DNA from: Mycolicibacterium frederiksbergense
Lineage (GTDB): Bacteria; Actinomycetota; Actinomycetes; Mycobacteriales; Mycobacteriaceae
DNA: 64,000 nucleotides
Assembly (NCBI RefSeq): GCF_012223425.1
Contig: NZ_CP038799.1
Location: 4,076,249 to 4,140,248 of the forward strand
Direction: 5' to 3'
Notes under the pieces: model-generated
Told to the model about the DNA's origin: nothing
Database searches by the model: none
The model's input: only the letters and a program-made list of their open reading frames with translations
Position numbers and translations under genes: made by a program
In this document: one piece after another, positions 9,342 to 16,252 of the stretch
Layout: the number at the start of each line of letters is the position of its first letter
Position numbering within the stretch: position 1 is the first letter of the stretch

Positions 9342-10979
9342 TCAGCCTCCGCGGGTGGAGAACCTGCCCTCGGTGACCTCGTCCCATTTCTGGCATACCG
9401 TGGCCACCTGCTCGTCGCCCTGGTCGCGGATCCACGCACACGTCTCCCGGTCCGTGGACGGGTTGGTGACGATGATGGTGCGCAGTTCGGGGCGGTCCTC
9501 GGCGAGTTGGCGCAGGCGCTGCGGCGGTGTCGACGGGTCGGCGGCGCGCAGTGCGTCCAACGGATCGGGCAGCGCACCCCGGGGAGCGTCGTGCGCGGAC
9601 AGTTCGTCGGCGTCGGTGTCGGCGCCGCGGCTGTTCAGCAGCAGGTTCAGCAGGATCGCGGCCAGGGCGCCCGCCGATATCCCGGAATGGAAGATCGTCT
9701 GGAACCAGTCCGGGAACTGGTGGTACAGGTCCAGCGAGACGTTCACCGGGGTGTCGCCCAGCGTGCGGTCGGTGTAGTACAGCTTGGCCTCGGTCAGCAT
9801 CGCCACCCCGACGGAGATCGCCACCACCAGGATGTTGGTGTTGGTGAACTTCACCCTGGTCAACGTCCGGACGCCGCTGGCGGCCACCATGCCGAACAGG
9901 GCCACCCCGGCGCCACCGAGCACCGGCAGCGGGATGCCCTCGACGACGGCGGCCATCTTGGGCAGCAGTCCGAGCAGGATCAAGATGATCCCGGCGACCG
10001 TCGCCACGTGCCGGGTCCGCACGCCGGTGATGGCGACCAGCCCGACGTTCTGGGCGAACGCGGTGTACGGGAACGTGTTGAAGATGCCGCCGATGACGGT
10101 GCCGAGGCCGTCGGCGCGCAGCCCGTCGGCGAGCTTGCGCGGGGTGATCTTCTCCTCGACGATCTCACCGACCGCGACGATATCGCCGGTGGTCTCGGTC
10201 ATGATCACGATACCCACGATGAGCAGCGCGATGATCGAGCTGATCTCGAACGTCGGGGTACCGAACTGGAACGGGGTGACAAAGCCGACCCAGCTGTAGT
10301 CACCCATGTGCTCCCAGTCGGTGAGGCCGAACGGGACCGCCACGATCGTGCCGATGAGCAGACCGAGCAGGATCGACACCCGGCGCATCGCCTCGGGCGC
10401 GAACCGCTCGATGACGATGATCGTCGCCAGGGTGAAGAATCCCAGCCCGATCGCCGTCGGTGAGCCGAAGTCCGGGCCGGCGGCGTTGCCGCCGCCGAAC
10501 CAGCCGGCAGCCACCCGCATCAGCGAGACGCCGATGATCAAGATGATGGTGCCGGTCACCAGGGGTGGGAAGAACCGGATCAGCTTCCCGAACACCGGGG
10601 CGAGCAGCATCATGAAGAGACCGCACGCGATCACCGAGCCGTAGATGGTGGTGATGCCGTGATTGATACCGATGGTGATCATCGGGCCGACCGCGGCGAA
10701 CGTGACGCCCTGCATCAGCGGCAACCGAACACCGAAGCGCCAGAAACCCACTGACTGGATGATCGTCGCGATCCCGGCCACGAACAGGTCGGCCATGATC
10801 AGGTGCACGATGTCGGACTGCTCGAGTTGGCCGGCGCCGACCATCGCGCCACCGACGATCAGCGGTACCGCGACCGCGCCGGCATACATCGCCAGCACGT
10901 GCTGGATGCCAAGGGGCAGCAGTCGTTTCAGCGGCGGGACTTCGTCGACCGGACGGACGGTGGGCGTGGGTACTGCCAT
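9342..10979 (-). CDS. NCS2 uracil/xanthine permease with C-terminal LRV-like tail
   Basis: Residues 1-450 form a nucleobase:cation symporter-2 permease with about 12-14 membrane segments. Conserved parts include LLPLGIQHVLAMYAG near the N-terminus, MQGVTFAAVGPMI, and the signature segment QNVGLVAITGVRTRHV. These carriers import uracil, xanthine or urate with protons. Residues from about 455 to 545 are a soluble tail with the leucine-rich-repeat-variant (LRV) pattern: ADPSTPPQRLRQLAEDRPEL then TNPSTDRETCAWIRDQGDE. NCS2 proteins usually end shortly after the last helix, so the tail is unusual. No purine catabolic gene lies next to it. Confidence 0.93.
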   Translation of the reverse strand: MAVPTPTVRPVDEVPPLKRLLPLGIQHVLAMYAGAVAVPLIVGGAMVGAGQLEQSDIVHLIMADLFVAGIATIIQSVGFWRFGVRLPLMQGVTFAAVGPMITIGINHGITTIYGSVIACGLFMMLLAPVFGKLIRFFPPLVTGTIILIIGVSLMRVAAGWFGGGNAAGPDFGSPTAIGLGFFTLATIIVIERFAPEAMRRVSILLGLLIGTIVAVPFGLTDWEHMGDYSWVGFVTPFQFGTPTFEISSIIALLIVGIVIMTETTGDIVAVGEIVEEKITPRKLADGLRADGLGTVIGGIFNTFPYTAFAQNVGLVAITGVRTRHVATVAGIILILLGLLPKMAAVVEGIPLPVLGGAGVALFGMVAASGVRTLTRVKFTNTNILVVAISVGVAMLTEAKLYYTDRTLGDTPVNVSLDLYHQFPDWFQTIFHSGISAGALAAILLNLLLNSRGADTDADELSAHDAPRGALPDPLDALRAADPSTPPQRLRQLAEDRPELRTIIVTNPSTDRETCAWIRDQGDEQVATVCQKWDEVTEGRFSTRGG

Positions 10980-11043
10980 CCCGTCATCCTCGGAGAGTGA
11001 CGTTTCGCAGGGTTTCCCCTGAGATGACCGACGTATTACGGCC

Positions 11044-11541
11044 CTACGGCGCGGGGAACGCCGCGGCCGGCATCAGCACGTTGCCACGGCAGGGCCCGCT
11101 GAGGATGTCGGTGTACCAGCTGCCCTGCAGGGTCCCGTCGGGCTGAGGTGTGTAGCTGACCCAGGACTGCGCCGGGCTGAACACCCGCGGAGTGCTGTCC
11201 CCGAGGTAACACTCCCACTGCCAGTTGTAGGCGAAGGTCCACTTCTCGCCGTTCCACTTGTAGCGCTGCGGCTGCGGAATCGTCGGGTTCGACGGCGCGG
11301 GCCCGTCCAGCACGGTGGCGACACAGGCGCTGCCGGCGCAGGCCGTGGAGAACGTGTAGACGGCACTGAGATCGCCCTCGGCCTGGCGGGCGGCGACGCT
11401 GGTGCCGTTCTTCTGCGATGCATAGGTCACGACGTTGTAGCGGCCGTTCCACCCCTGGCCGACTGCGGCGGCAGCGGGCATGGGTGCGAGGCCGGCCACC
11501 AGGACGGCTGCCAACGCAGTGCACAGTCGACGGACCAACAT
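11044..11541 (-). CDS. Secreted protein of unknown function
   Basis: A 165-residue protein with a Sec signal peptide (MLVRRLCTALAAVLVAGLAP then AAAA, cleavage near residues 25-26). The mature part has four cysteines (in TACAGSACVAT, WECYLG and GPCRGN), suggesting two disulfide bonds, and a Trp/Tyr-rich beta pattern (YKWNGEKWTFAYNWQWEC). Similar small secreted proteins are common in mycobacteria, but no biochemical function is known to me. It stands alone between the permease and the Nudix gene, both on the same strand, with 64 and 120 bp gaps. Confidence 0.8.
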   Translation of the reverse strand: MLVRRLCTALAAVLVAGLAPMPAAAAVGQGWNGRYNVVTYASQKNGTSVAARQAEGDLSAVYTFSTACAGSACVATVLDGPAPSNPTIPQPQRYKWNGEKWTFAYNWQWECYLGDSTPRVFSPAQSWVSYTPQPDGTLQGSWYTDILSGPCRGNVLMPAAAFPAP

Positions 11542-11662
11542 CCCTTTCCCTATTCAGTCAAAAAGATCAGCTGACCTCAAGGTAGCGGGGGGTGATGACA
11601 AAACCGCTGATCGTCATGTCTGCTGCGTCAATTAGAGACCACATTGTGACGGTGAACGAGTT

Positions 11663-12202
11663 TCAGCCGCGGCCGGCCAGCGTCACCATTGTCCACGCGG
11701 CGATCGTCTGTGCATCCGTGATGTCTCCGTCCCGGATCATCTGTTCGATCTGCGCGCCGGTGAACCAGGCGCTGTGCATGTCCTGCTCTTCGTGCTCGCG
11801 CTCATGCTCACCCTGGGTCAGCCCGGTCGCCAGGAAGACCCAGCCGCGCTGGCTGCTCATCCCCGGCGCGACATCGAGTTGCCCGAGCCGGATCAGCGAG
11901 TCCGCCCGCAGCCCCGTCTCCTCGCGAAGTTCGCGGGCCGCCAGTTCGAGCGGCTCCAGATCGGCCCGGTCCGGCGCGGTACCTTGTGGGAACTCCCAGC
12001 GCCGCAACCCGATCGGGTAGCGGTACTGCTCGACGAGATGGAACAGATCACCGTCGCGCGCGACCACCAGCGCGTAGGTGGGCTTGTCGATCACGCCGTA
12101 GATGCCGTGGCTGCCGTCGGGACGCCGGATCGCGTCCTCGCGCACCGTCATCCAGCTGTTGCGGTAGACCTCACGACTGGACATCCGCTCGATCGGTGAC
12201 AT
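11663..12202 (-). CDS. Nudix hydrolase, ADP-ribose pyrophosphatase-like
   Basis: The 179-residue protein carries the core of a Nudix box, AARELREETGLRADS, after WEFPQGTAPDR. The first half of the box is two residues longer than the standard GX5EX7REUXEEXGU spacing, a variant I have seen in actinobacterial ADP-ribose pyrophosphatase-like proteins. It probably hydrolyses a nucleoside diphosphate linked to a sugar or cofactor; the substrate is not defined. I chose the ATG at 12202 because a TACCCT box lies 6 nt before it (leaderless type); a TTG at 12223 would extend it by 7 residues. It is divergent from fadD36 with overlapping -10 boxes. Confidence 0.88.
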   Translation of the reverse strand: MSPIERMSSREVYRNSWMTVREDAIRRPDGSHGIYGVIDKPTYALVVARDGDLFHLVEQYRYPIGLRRWEFPQGTAPDRADLEPLELAARELREETGLRADSLIRLGQLDVAPGMSSQRGWVFLATGLTQGEHEREHEEQDMHSAWFTGAQIEQMIRDGDITDAQTIAAWTMVTLAGRG

Positions 12203-12208
12203 GGCGCA

Positions 12209-12218
12209 AGGGTAGCCT
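12209..12218. promoter_or_regulatory. Overlapping divergent -10 boxes (Nudix gene / fadD36)
   Basis: On the minus strand TACCCT (12209-12214) lies 6 nt before the Nudix ATG, and on the plus strand TAGCCT (12213-12218) lies 7 nt before the fadD36 ATG. The two hexamers share the central TA, so RNA polymerase could use only one direction at a time. No -35 was assigned. Both transcripts would begin at or near the start codon. Confidence 0.5.
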
Positions 12219-12225
12219 CGCAAGA

Positions 12226-13653
12226 ATGTCTACGGTGTTGCTGACCTCGCTGGACCCCGCCGCCGTGGCCGCCGGGCACGACCTGGCCGACGCGGTGCGT
12301 ATCGACGGTGTGTCGCTGAGCCGCAGTGACCTGGTGGGGGCGGGCACGTCGGTGGCCGAACGTGTCGCGCGGGCGCAGCGGGTCGCGATCCTGGCCACAC
12401 CCACCGCGACGACGGTGCTGGCGGTCATCGGATGCCTGATCGCCGGTGTGCCGTTCGTGCCGGTGCCAGCCGATGTGGGGGCCGCCGAGCGGGCACACCT
12501 GCTCGGCGATTCCGGCGTACAGGCCTGGCTCGGCGAGCTACCCGCCGAAAGTGAAGGGTTACCGCATATTCCGGTGCGTATGCACGCCCGGTCCTGGCAC
12601 CGCTACGCCGAGCCGCGACCCGAAGCGACGGCCATGATCATGTACACCTCCGGCACCACCGGGCTGCCCAAGGGCGTCACGATCAGTCGGCGCGCCATCG
12701 CCGCCGATATCGACGCGTTGGCCCAGGCCTGGGACTGGACGGCCGCCGACACCCTGGTGCACGGTCTGCCGTTGTTCCATGTGCACGGGCTGGTGCTCGG
12801 ATTGCTGGGTTCGCTGCGTATCGGAAACCGGTTCCTACACACCGGGAAGCCGACACCGCAGGCCTATGCCGAGGCGGCAGGCACGCTGTATTTCGGGGTG
12901 CCGACGGTGTGGTCACGCATCGCCGCCGACGCCGATGCCGCCCGTGCGTTGTCCTCGGCTCGGCTGCTGGTATCGGGCAGTGCGGCGCTGCCGACCCCCG
13001 TATTCGAGGATCTGGTGAAGCTGACCGGGCACGCGCCGGTGGAGAGATACGGCAGCACAGAGTCTCTGATCACCATCAGCACCCGGGTCGACGGGGAACG
13101 CCGACCGGGCTGGGTGGGTCTGCCGGTGGCCGGCGTGCAGACCCGGCTGGTCGACGACGAGGGTCGGCCCGTCCCGCACGACGGGGAAACCATCGGGCAG
13201 CTCCAGGTGAAGAGCCCGACGAACTTCAGCGGCTACCTCAACCGGCCCGACGCGACGGCCGAGGCGTTCGACGCCGAAGGCTGGTACCGCACAGGTGATG
13301 TCGCGGTGATCGACGCCGACGGTATGCACCGCATCGTCGGGCGCGCATCGGTCGACCTGATCAAATCGGGTGGGTTCCGGATCGGCGCCGGCGAGATCGA
13401 AGCCGTCCTGCTGGGTCATCCCGGGGTGGACGAGGCGGCGGTGGTCGGCGTGCCCGATGACGACCTGGGGCAGCGGATCGTGGCCTTCGTCGTCGGCGAC
13501 GCGGATCCCGACCTGCTGATCCAGTTTGTCGCCGAACAACTTTCGGTGCACAAGAGGCCCAGGGAGGTGCGCATCGTGGAAAGCCTGCCGCGTAACGCGA
13601 TGGGCAAGGTGCTCAAGAAGGAACTGGTGGCACGGGGAGTCGACCCGTGTTGA
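12226..13653 (+). CDS. fadD36: Acyl-CoA synthetase FadD36
   Basis: An adenylate-forming enzyme of 475 residues that activates a carboxylic acid to acyl-CoA through an acyl-AMP. The P-loop-like motif TSGTTGLPKG is at 141-150, the A5 motif is YGSTESL, the A7 motif GWYRTGDVAVID, and the catalytic lysine sits in RNAMGKVLKKEL near the C-terminus. Length and start (MSTVLLTSLD) agree with mycobacterial FadD36 (about 473 aa); it is unusually short for a FadD, and related short enzymes act on short or methyl-branched/malonyl-type acids, so the substrate is uncertain. The downstream VOC gene overlaps its end by 7 bp. Confidence 0.93.
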   Translation: MSTVLLTSLDPAAVAAGHDLADAVRIDGVSLSRSDLVGAGTSVAERVARAQRVAILATPTATTVLAVIGCLIAGVPFVPVPADVGAAERAHLLGDSGVQAWLGELPAESEGLPHIPVRMHARSWHRYAEPRPEATAMIMYTSGTTGLPKGVTISRRAIAADIDALAQAWDWTAADTLVHGLPLFHVHGLVLGLLGSLRIGNRFLHTGKPTPQAYAEAAGTLYFGVPTVWSRIAADADAARALSSARLLVSGSAALPTPVFEDLVKLTGHAPVERYGSTESLITISTRVDGERRPGWVGLPVAGVQTRLVDDEGRPVPHDGETIGQLQVKSPTNFSGYLNRPDATAEAFDAEGWYRTGDVAVIDADGMHRIVGRASVDLIKSGGFRIGAGEIEAVLLGHPGVDEAAVVGVPDDDLGQRIVAFVVGDADPDLLIQFVAEQLSVHKRPREVRIVESLPRNAMGKVLKKELVARGVDPC

Positions 13654-13991
13654 GGCTGACCCAGATCTGCATCGACGCCCACGATCCCGAGGCGCTCGGA
13701 GCATGGTGGGCCGAGGTGCTCGGCTGGCCGCACCACACCGATGCCGACGGCGATGTGGTGCTGACCCCGCCGCCGGGGCACGGCCCCGAATGGTTGTTCC
13801 TCGCCGTCCCCGACGACAAGGTGGTCAAGAACCGGCTGCACCTGGACTTCACGCCGCAGGACCAGCAGGCCGAGGTCGACCGGGTGATCGCCCGGGGCGC
13901 GCGCCGGGTGGACATCGGTCAGGGCAAGCAGAGCTGGGTGGTGCTCGCCGATCCCGAGGGCAACGAGTTCTGCATCCTTGCCCCGGAGTGA
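13647..13991 (+). CDS. VOC-family (glyoxalase-like) protein
   Basis: A 114-residue single-module vicinal oxygen chelate protein of the glyoxalase-like domain type: LRLTQICIDAHDPEALGAWWAEVLGW opens the beta-alpha-beta module, LHLDFTPQDQQAEVDRV follows, and it closes with ADPEGNEFCIL. His and Glu residues at metal positions are partly kept (H in DAHDP, E in EGNEF). The function is probably binding or transformation of a small molecule, not established. The GTG start lies inside the 3' end of fadD36 (7-bp overlap), so the two are translationally coupled. Confidence 0.85.
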   Translation: MLRLTQICIDAHDPEALGAWWAEVLGWPHHTDADGDVVLTPPPGHGPEWLFLAVPDDKVVKNRLHLDFTPQDQQAEVDRVIARGARRVDIGQGKQSWVVLADPEGNEFCILAPE

Positions 13992-13993
13992 GC

Positions 13994-14054
13994 GCCCAAC
14001 GTCGACTTGTCGTCGGCGATTCTGCGAGAGCCCACCGATAAGTCGACGTTGGGC
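13994..14054. repeat. Inverted repeat, 15-bp arms, between convergent genes
   Basis: GCCCAACGTCGACTT (13994-14008) is repeated in inverse as AAGTCGACGTTGGGC (14040-14054) with a 31-nt spacer. It sits in the 69-bp gap between the VOC gene and the convergent dapD gene, so it may serve as a bidirectional terminator. The long spacer and lack of a T-run are not typical of an intrinsic terminator; a dispersed palindromic repeat element is the alternative. Confidence 0.6.
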
Positions 14055-14060
14055 ACGGCC

Positions 14061-15005
14061 TCAGTTGGCGTGCAGCGCGTCGTTCAGGGTGATGCCGGTG
14101 CCGTCACGGTTGACCACCTCGACCGCCCCGGACAACGAGTTGCGGCGGAACAGCAGATTGTTCGAACCGGACAGATCCTTGGCCTTCACGGTCTGCCCGT
14201 CGGCGGTGGTGACCTTGGTGCCGCCGGTGACGTAGAGGCCCGCTTCGATGACGCAGTCGTCGCCCAGCGAGATGCCCAGCCCGGCGTTGGCGCCCAGCAG
14301 GCAGCGCTTGCCCACCGAGATGACCTCCTTGCCGCCACCGGACAACGTGCCCATGATCGACGCGCCGCCCCCGACGTCGGAGCCGTCACCGACCACCACA
14401 CCGGCGGAGATACGGCCCTCCACCATGGAGGTGCCCAGCGTCCCGGCATTGAAGTTGACGAAGCCCTCGTGCATGACGGTGGTACCCGGCGCCAGGTGCG
14501 CGCCCAGACGGACACGGTCGGCGTCGGCGATGCGCACGCCGGTCGGGGTCACGTAGTCGACCATCCGTGGGAACTTGTCGATGCCGTACACCGTGACGGC
14601 CCCACGGCGGCGCAGCTTGGCGCGTACCAGCTCGAAGCCCTCGACCGCGGCGGGACCGAAGTTCGTCCACACCACGTTGGCCAGCAGCCCGAAGATGCCG
14701 TCCAGATTGGCCTCGTGGGGGACGGTCAGCCGATGCGACAGCAGGTGCAGTCGCAGGTAGGCATCGAAGGTGTCGACGGGTTTGTCCTCCAGCGAGGCGA
14801 TGGTGGTGCGCACCGCGACGACCTCGACATCGCGGTCGGTGTCCGGGCCGGTGAGGTCGGCCAGGTTGTCCGTCAGCTCGGCGACCGACAGTCTCGTGGT
14901 CCCGGAGACCCCGTCGCCGGTCAGCTCGGGAGCGGGAAACCAGGTGTCCAGGACAGTTCCGTCGGCGGCGATGGTGGCCAGGCCGAAGCCAGATGCAGCA
15001 GTCAC
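14061..15005 (-). CDS. dapD: 2,3,4,5-tetrahydropyridine-2,6-dicarboxylate N-succinyltransferase
   Basis: The enzyme succinylates tetrahydrodipicolinate in the succinylase branch of diaminopimelate and lysine synthesis. The protein of about 314 residues has an N-terminal domain followed by a left-handed beta-helix of hexapeptide repeats (from about residue 165: VRLGAHLAPGTTVMHEGFVN, then VEGRISAGVVVGDGSDVGGG and so on) and a C-terminal cap. The region GFVNFNAGTLG is typical of the actinobacterial DapD group. The GTG at 15005 gives the known length (about 317 aa); the frame stays open far upstream, antisense to dapE, but that part is not coding. TAACCT lies 8 nt before the start. It is divergent from dapE. 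Confidence 0.95.
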   Translation of the reverse strand: MTAASGFGLATIAADGTVLDTWFPAPELTGDGVSGTTRLSVAELTDNLADLTGPDTDRDVEVVAVRTTIASLEDKPVDTFDAYLRLHLLSHRLTVPHEANLDGIFGLLANVVWTNFGPAAVEGFELVRAKLRRRGAVTVYGIDKFPRMVDYVTPTGVRIADADRVRLGAHLAPGTTVMHEGFVNFNAGTLGTSMVEGRISAGVVVGDGSDVGGGASIMGTLSGGGKEVISVGKRCLLGANAGLGISLGDDCVIEAGLYVTGGTKVTTADGQTVKAKDLSGSNNLLFRRNSLSGAVEVVNRDGTGITLNDALHAN

Positions 15006-15075
15006 GTTGGGCAAGGTTACTGCACCAAATCCCCCGGTCGCTTCGCTCCTGCCCACCGGACTAGCCTCGATCACC

Positions 15076-16143
15076 ATGGGGCTAGACCTGCGCGCCGATC
15101 CGATCGCACTGACCGCCGCGTTGGTGGACATCCCCAGTGAGTCGCGCCATGAGCAGCGCATCGCCGCCGAGATCGAGGCCGCGCTGCGCGAGCAGGCGCC
15201 GCATTTCGAGGTCATCCGCAACGGCGACGCGGTGCTGGCCCGCACCCACCTGGGCCGGGGATCGCGGGTGCTGCTGGCCGGGCACACCGACACGGTGCCC
15301 GCCGCCGACAACCTGCCCAGCCGCGTCGAAGACGGCCGGATGTACGGGTGCGGCACCTCGGACATGAAGTCCGGCGATGCGGTGTTCCTGCACCTCGCCG
15401 CCACCATCGCCGAGCCCGCCCACGACCTCACCCTGGTCATGTACGACTGTGAGGAGATCGAGGCCGGCGCCAACGGGTTGGGCCGTATCGAGCGCGAACT
15501 GCCGGACTGGCTGGCCGCCGACGTCGCGATCCTGGGCGAGCCATCCGGCGGGTTCATCGAGGCGGGCTGCCAGGGCACCATCCGGATCGTCGCGAGCGCG
15601 GCCGGCACCCGGGCTCACTCTGCGCGATCCTGGCTGGGCGACAATGCCATTCACAAACTGGGCGCCGTGCTCGATCGGCTGTCGCGGTACCAGGCCCGCA
15701 GCGTGGACATCGACGGGTGCGTGTACCGCGAGGGACTCTCGGCGGTGCGCATCGACGGCGGTATCGCGGGCAACGTCATCCCGGATGCGGCGACGGTGAC
15801 GGTCAACTTCCGGTTCGCGCCCGACCGCAGCGTCGAGCAGGCGGTCGCGCACGTGCACGAGGTGTTGGCCGGGCTGGACGTGTCCCTGCAGGTCACCGAT
15901 GCCGCCGCGGGAGCGCTGCCCGGGCTGGCCAACCCCGCGGCCGCCGCGCTGGTGGCCGCGGCCGGGGGACAGGTGCGCGCCAAGTACGGCTGGACCGATG
16001 TGTCGCGGTTCGCCGCACTGGGCATCGCCGCGGTCAACTACGGGCCGGGGGATCCGAACCTGGCGCACAAGGTCGACGAGCACGTCGACATTGCGGCGAT
16101 CACCGCGACCACCGCGACGTTGCGGGCCTACTTAACCGCTTGA
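15076..16143 (+). CDS. dapE: Succinyl-diaminopimelate desuccinylase
   Basis: A zinc peptidase of the M20 family that releases L,L-diaminopimelate from its N-succinyl form, the step after DapC in the same pathway as the divergent dapD. In the 355-residue protein the metal ligands are in AGHTDTVP (H70, D72) and GTSDMKSGDAV (D96), and the catalytic base and ligand in YDCEEIEAG (E126/E127). A dimerisation lid follows (about 175-285), and the C-terminal ligand is in NLAHKVDEHVD. TAGCCT 8 nt before the ATG suggests a near-leaderless transcript. Length agrees with mycobacterial DapE (about 354 aa). Confidence 0.95.
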   Translation: MGLDLRADPIALTAALVDIPSESRHEQRIAAEIEAALREQAPHFEVIRNGDAVLARTHLGRGSRVLLAGHTDTVPAADNLPSRVEDGRMYGCGTSDMKSGDAVFLHLAATIAEPAHDLTLVMYDCEEIEAGANGLGRIERELPDWLAADVAILGEPSGGFIEAGCQGTIRIVASAAGTRAHSARSWLGDNAIHKLGAVLDRLSRYQARSVDIDGCVYREGLSAVRIDGGIAGNVIPDAATVTVNFRFAPDRSVEQAVAHVHEVLAGLDVSLQVTDAAAGALPGLANPAAAALVAAAGGQVRAKYGWTDVSRFAALGIAAVNYGPGDPNLAHKVDEHVDIAAITATTATLRAYLTA

Positions 16144-16159
16144 CCGGATTCGGTAGCAT
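16131..16159 (+). promoter_or_regulatory. Candidate promoter for leader peptide and ABC-F gene
   Basis: CTTAAC (16131-16136) and TAGCAT (16154-16159) are spaced by 17 bp, a plausible sigma-A-type promoter that overlaps the dapE 3' end. Transcription would start about 7 nt downstream, near one of the GTG codons of the leader reading frame, giving a leaderless leader peptide. Assigned by eye only. Confidence 0.4.
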
Positions 16160-16196
16160 GGTGCACGTGCTGGGAATCGACGACATCTCCGGGTAA
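16158..16196 (+). CDS. Putative leader peptide MVHVLGIDDISG
   Basis: A 12-codon reading frame (ATG, or in-frame GTG starts at 16161 or 16167) ends in TAA 56 nt before the ABC-F start codon. Its codons for Asp-Asp-Ile (GACGACA, 16179-16185) can pair with TGTCGTC (16213-16219). A competing stem can form across the leader stop (ATCTCCGGG with CCCGAGAT). Further on, CTCC (16231-16234) can cover the GGAG ribosome-binding site of the ABC-F gene (16242-16245). This arrangement is what ribosome-stalling attenuators in front of antibiotic-resistance genes look like; the peptide itself is unproven. Confidence 0.45.
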   Translation: MVHVLGIDDISG

Positions 16197-16252
16197 GTCC
16201 CGAGATCTCCTCTGTCGTCCTAGAAAACCTCTCCTCACTGTGGAGTTCCCGC

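Noticed and set aside
14007..15140. Plus-strand frame of 377 residues over dapD
   Set aside because: Repetitive Gln/His/Arg-rich translation without domains; dapD is on the other strand.
15006..15608. Upstream extension of the dapD frame
   Set aside because: It runs antisense through dapE and would add about 200 residues not found in DapD; the GTG at 15005 gives the family length.
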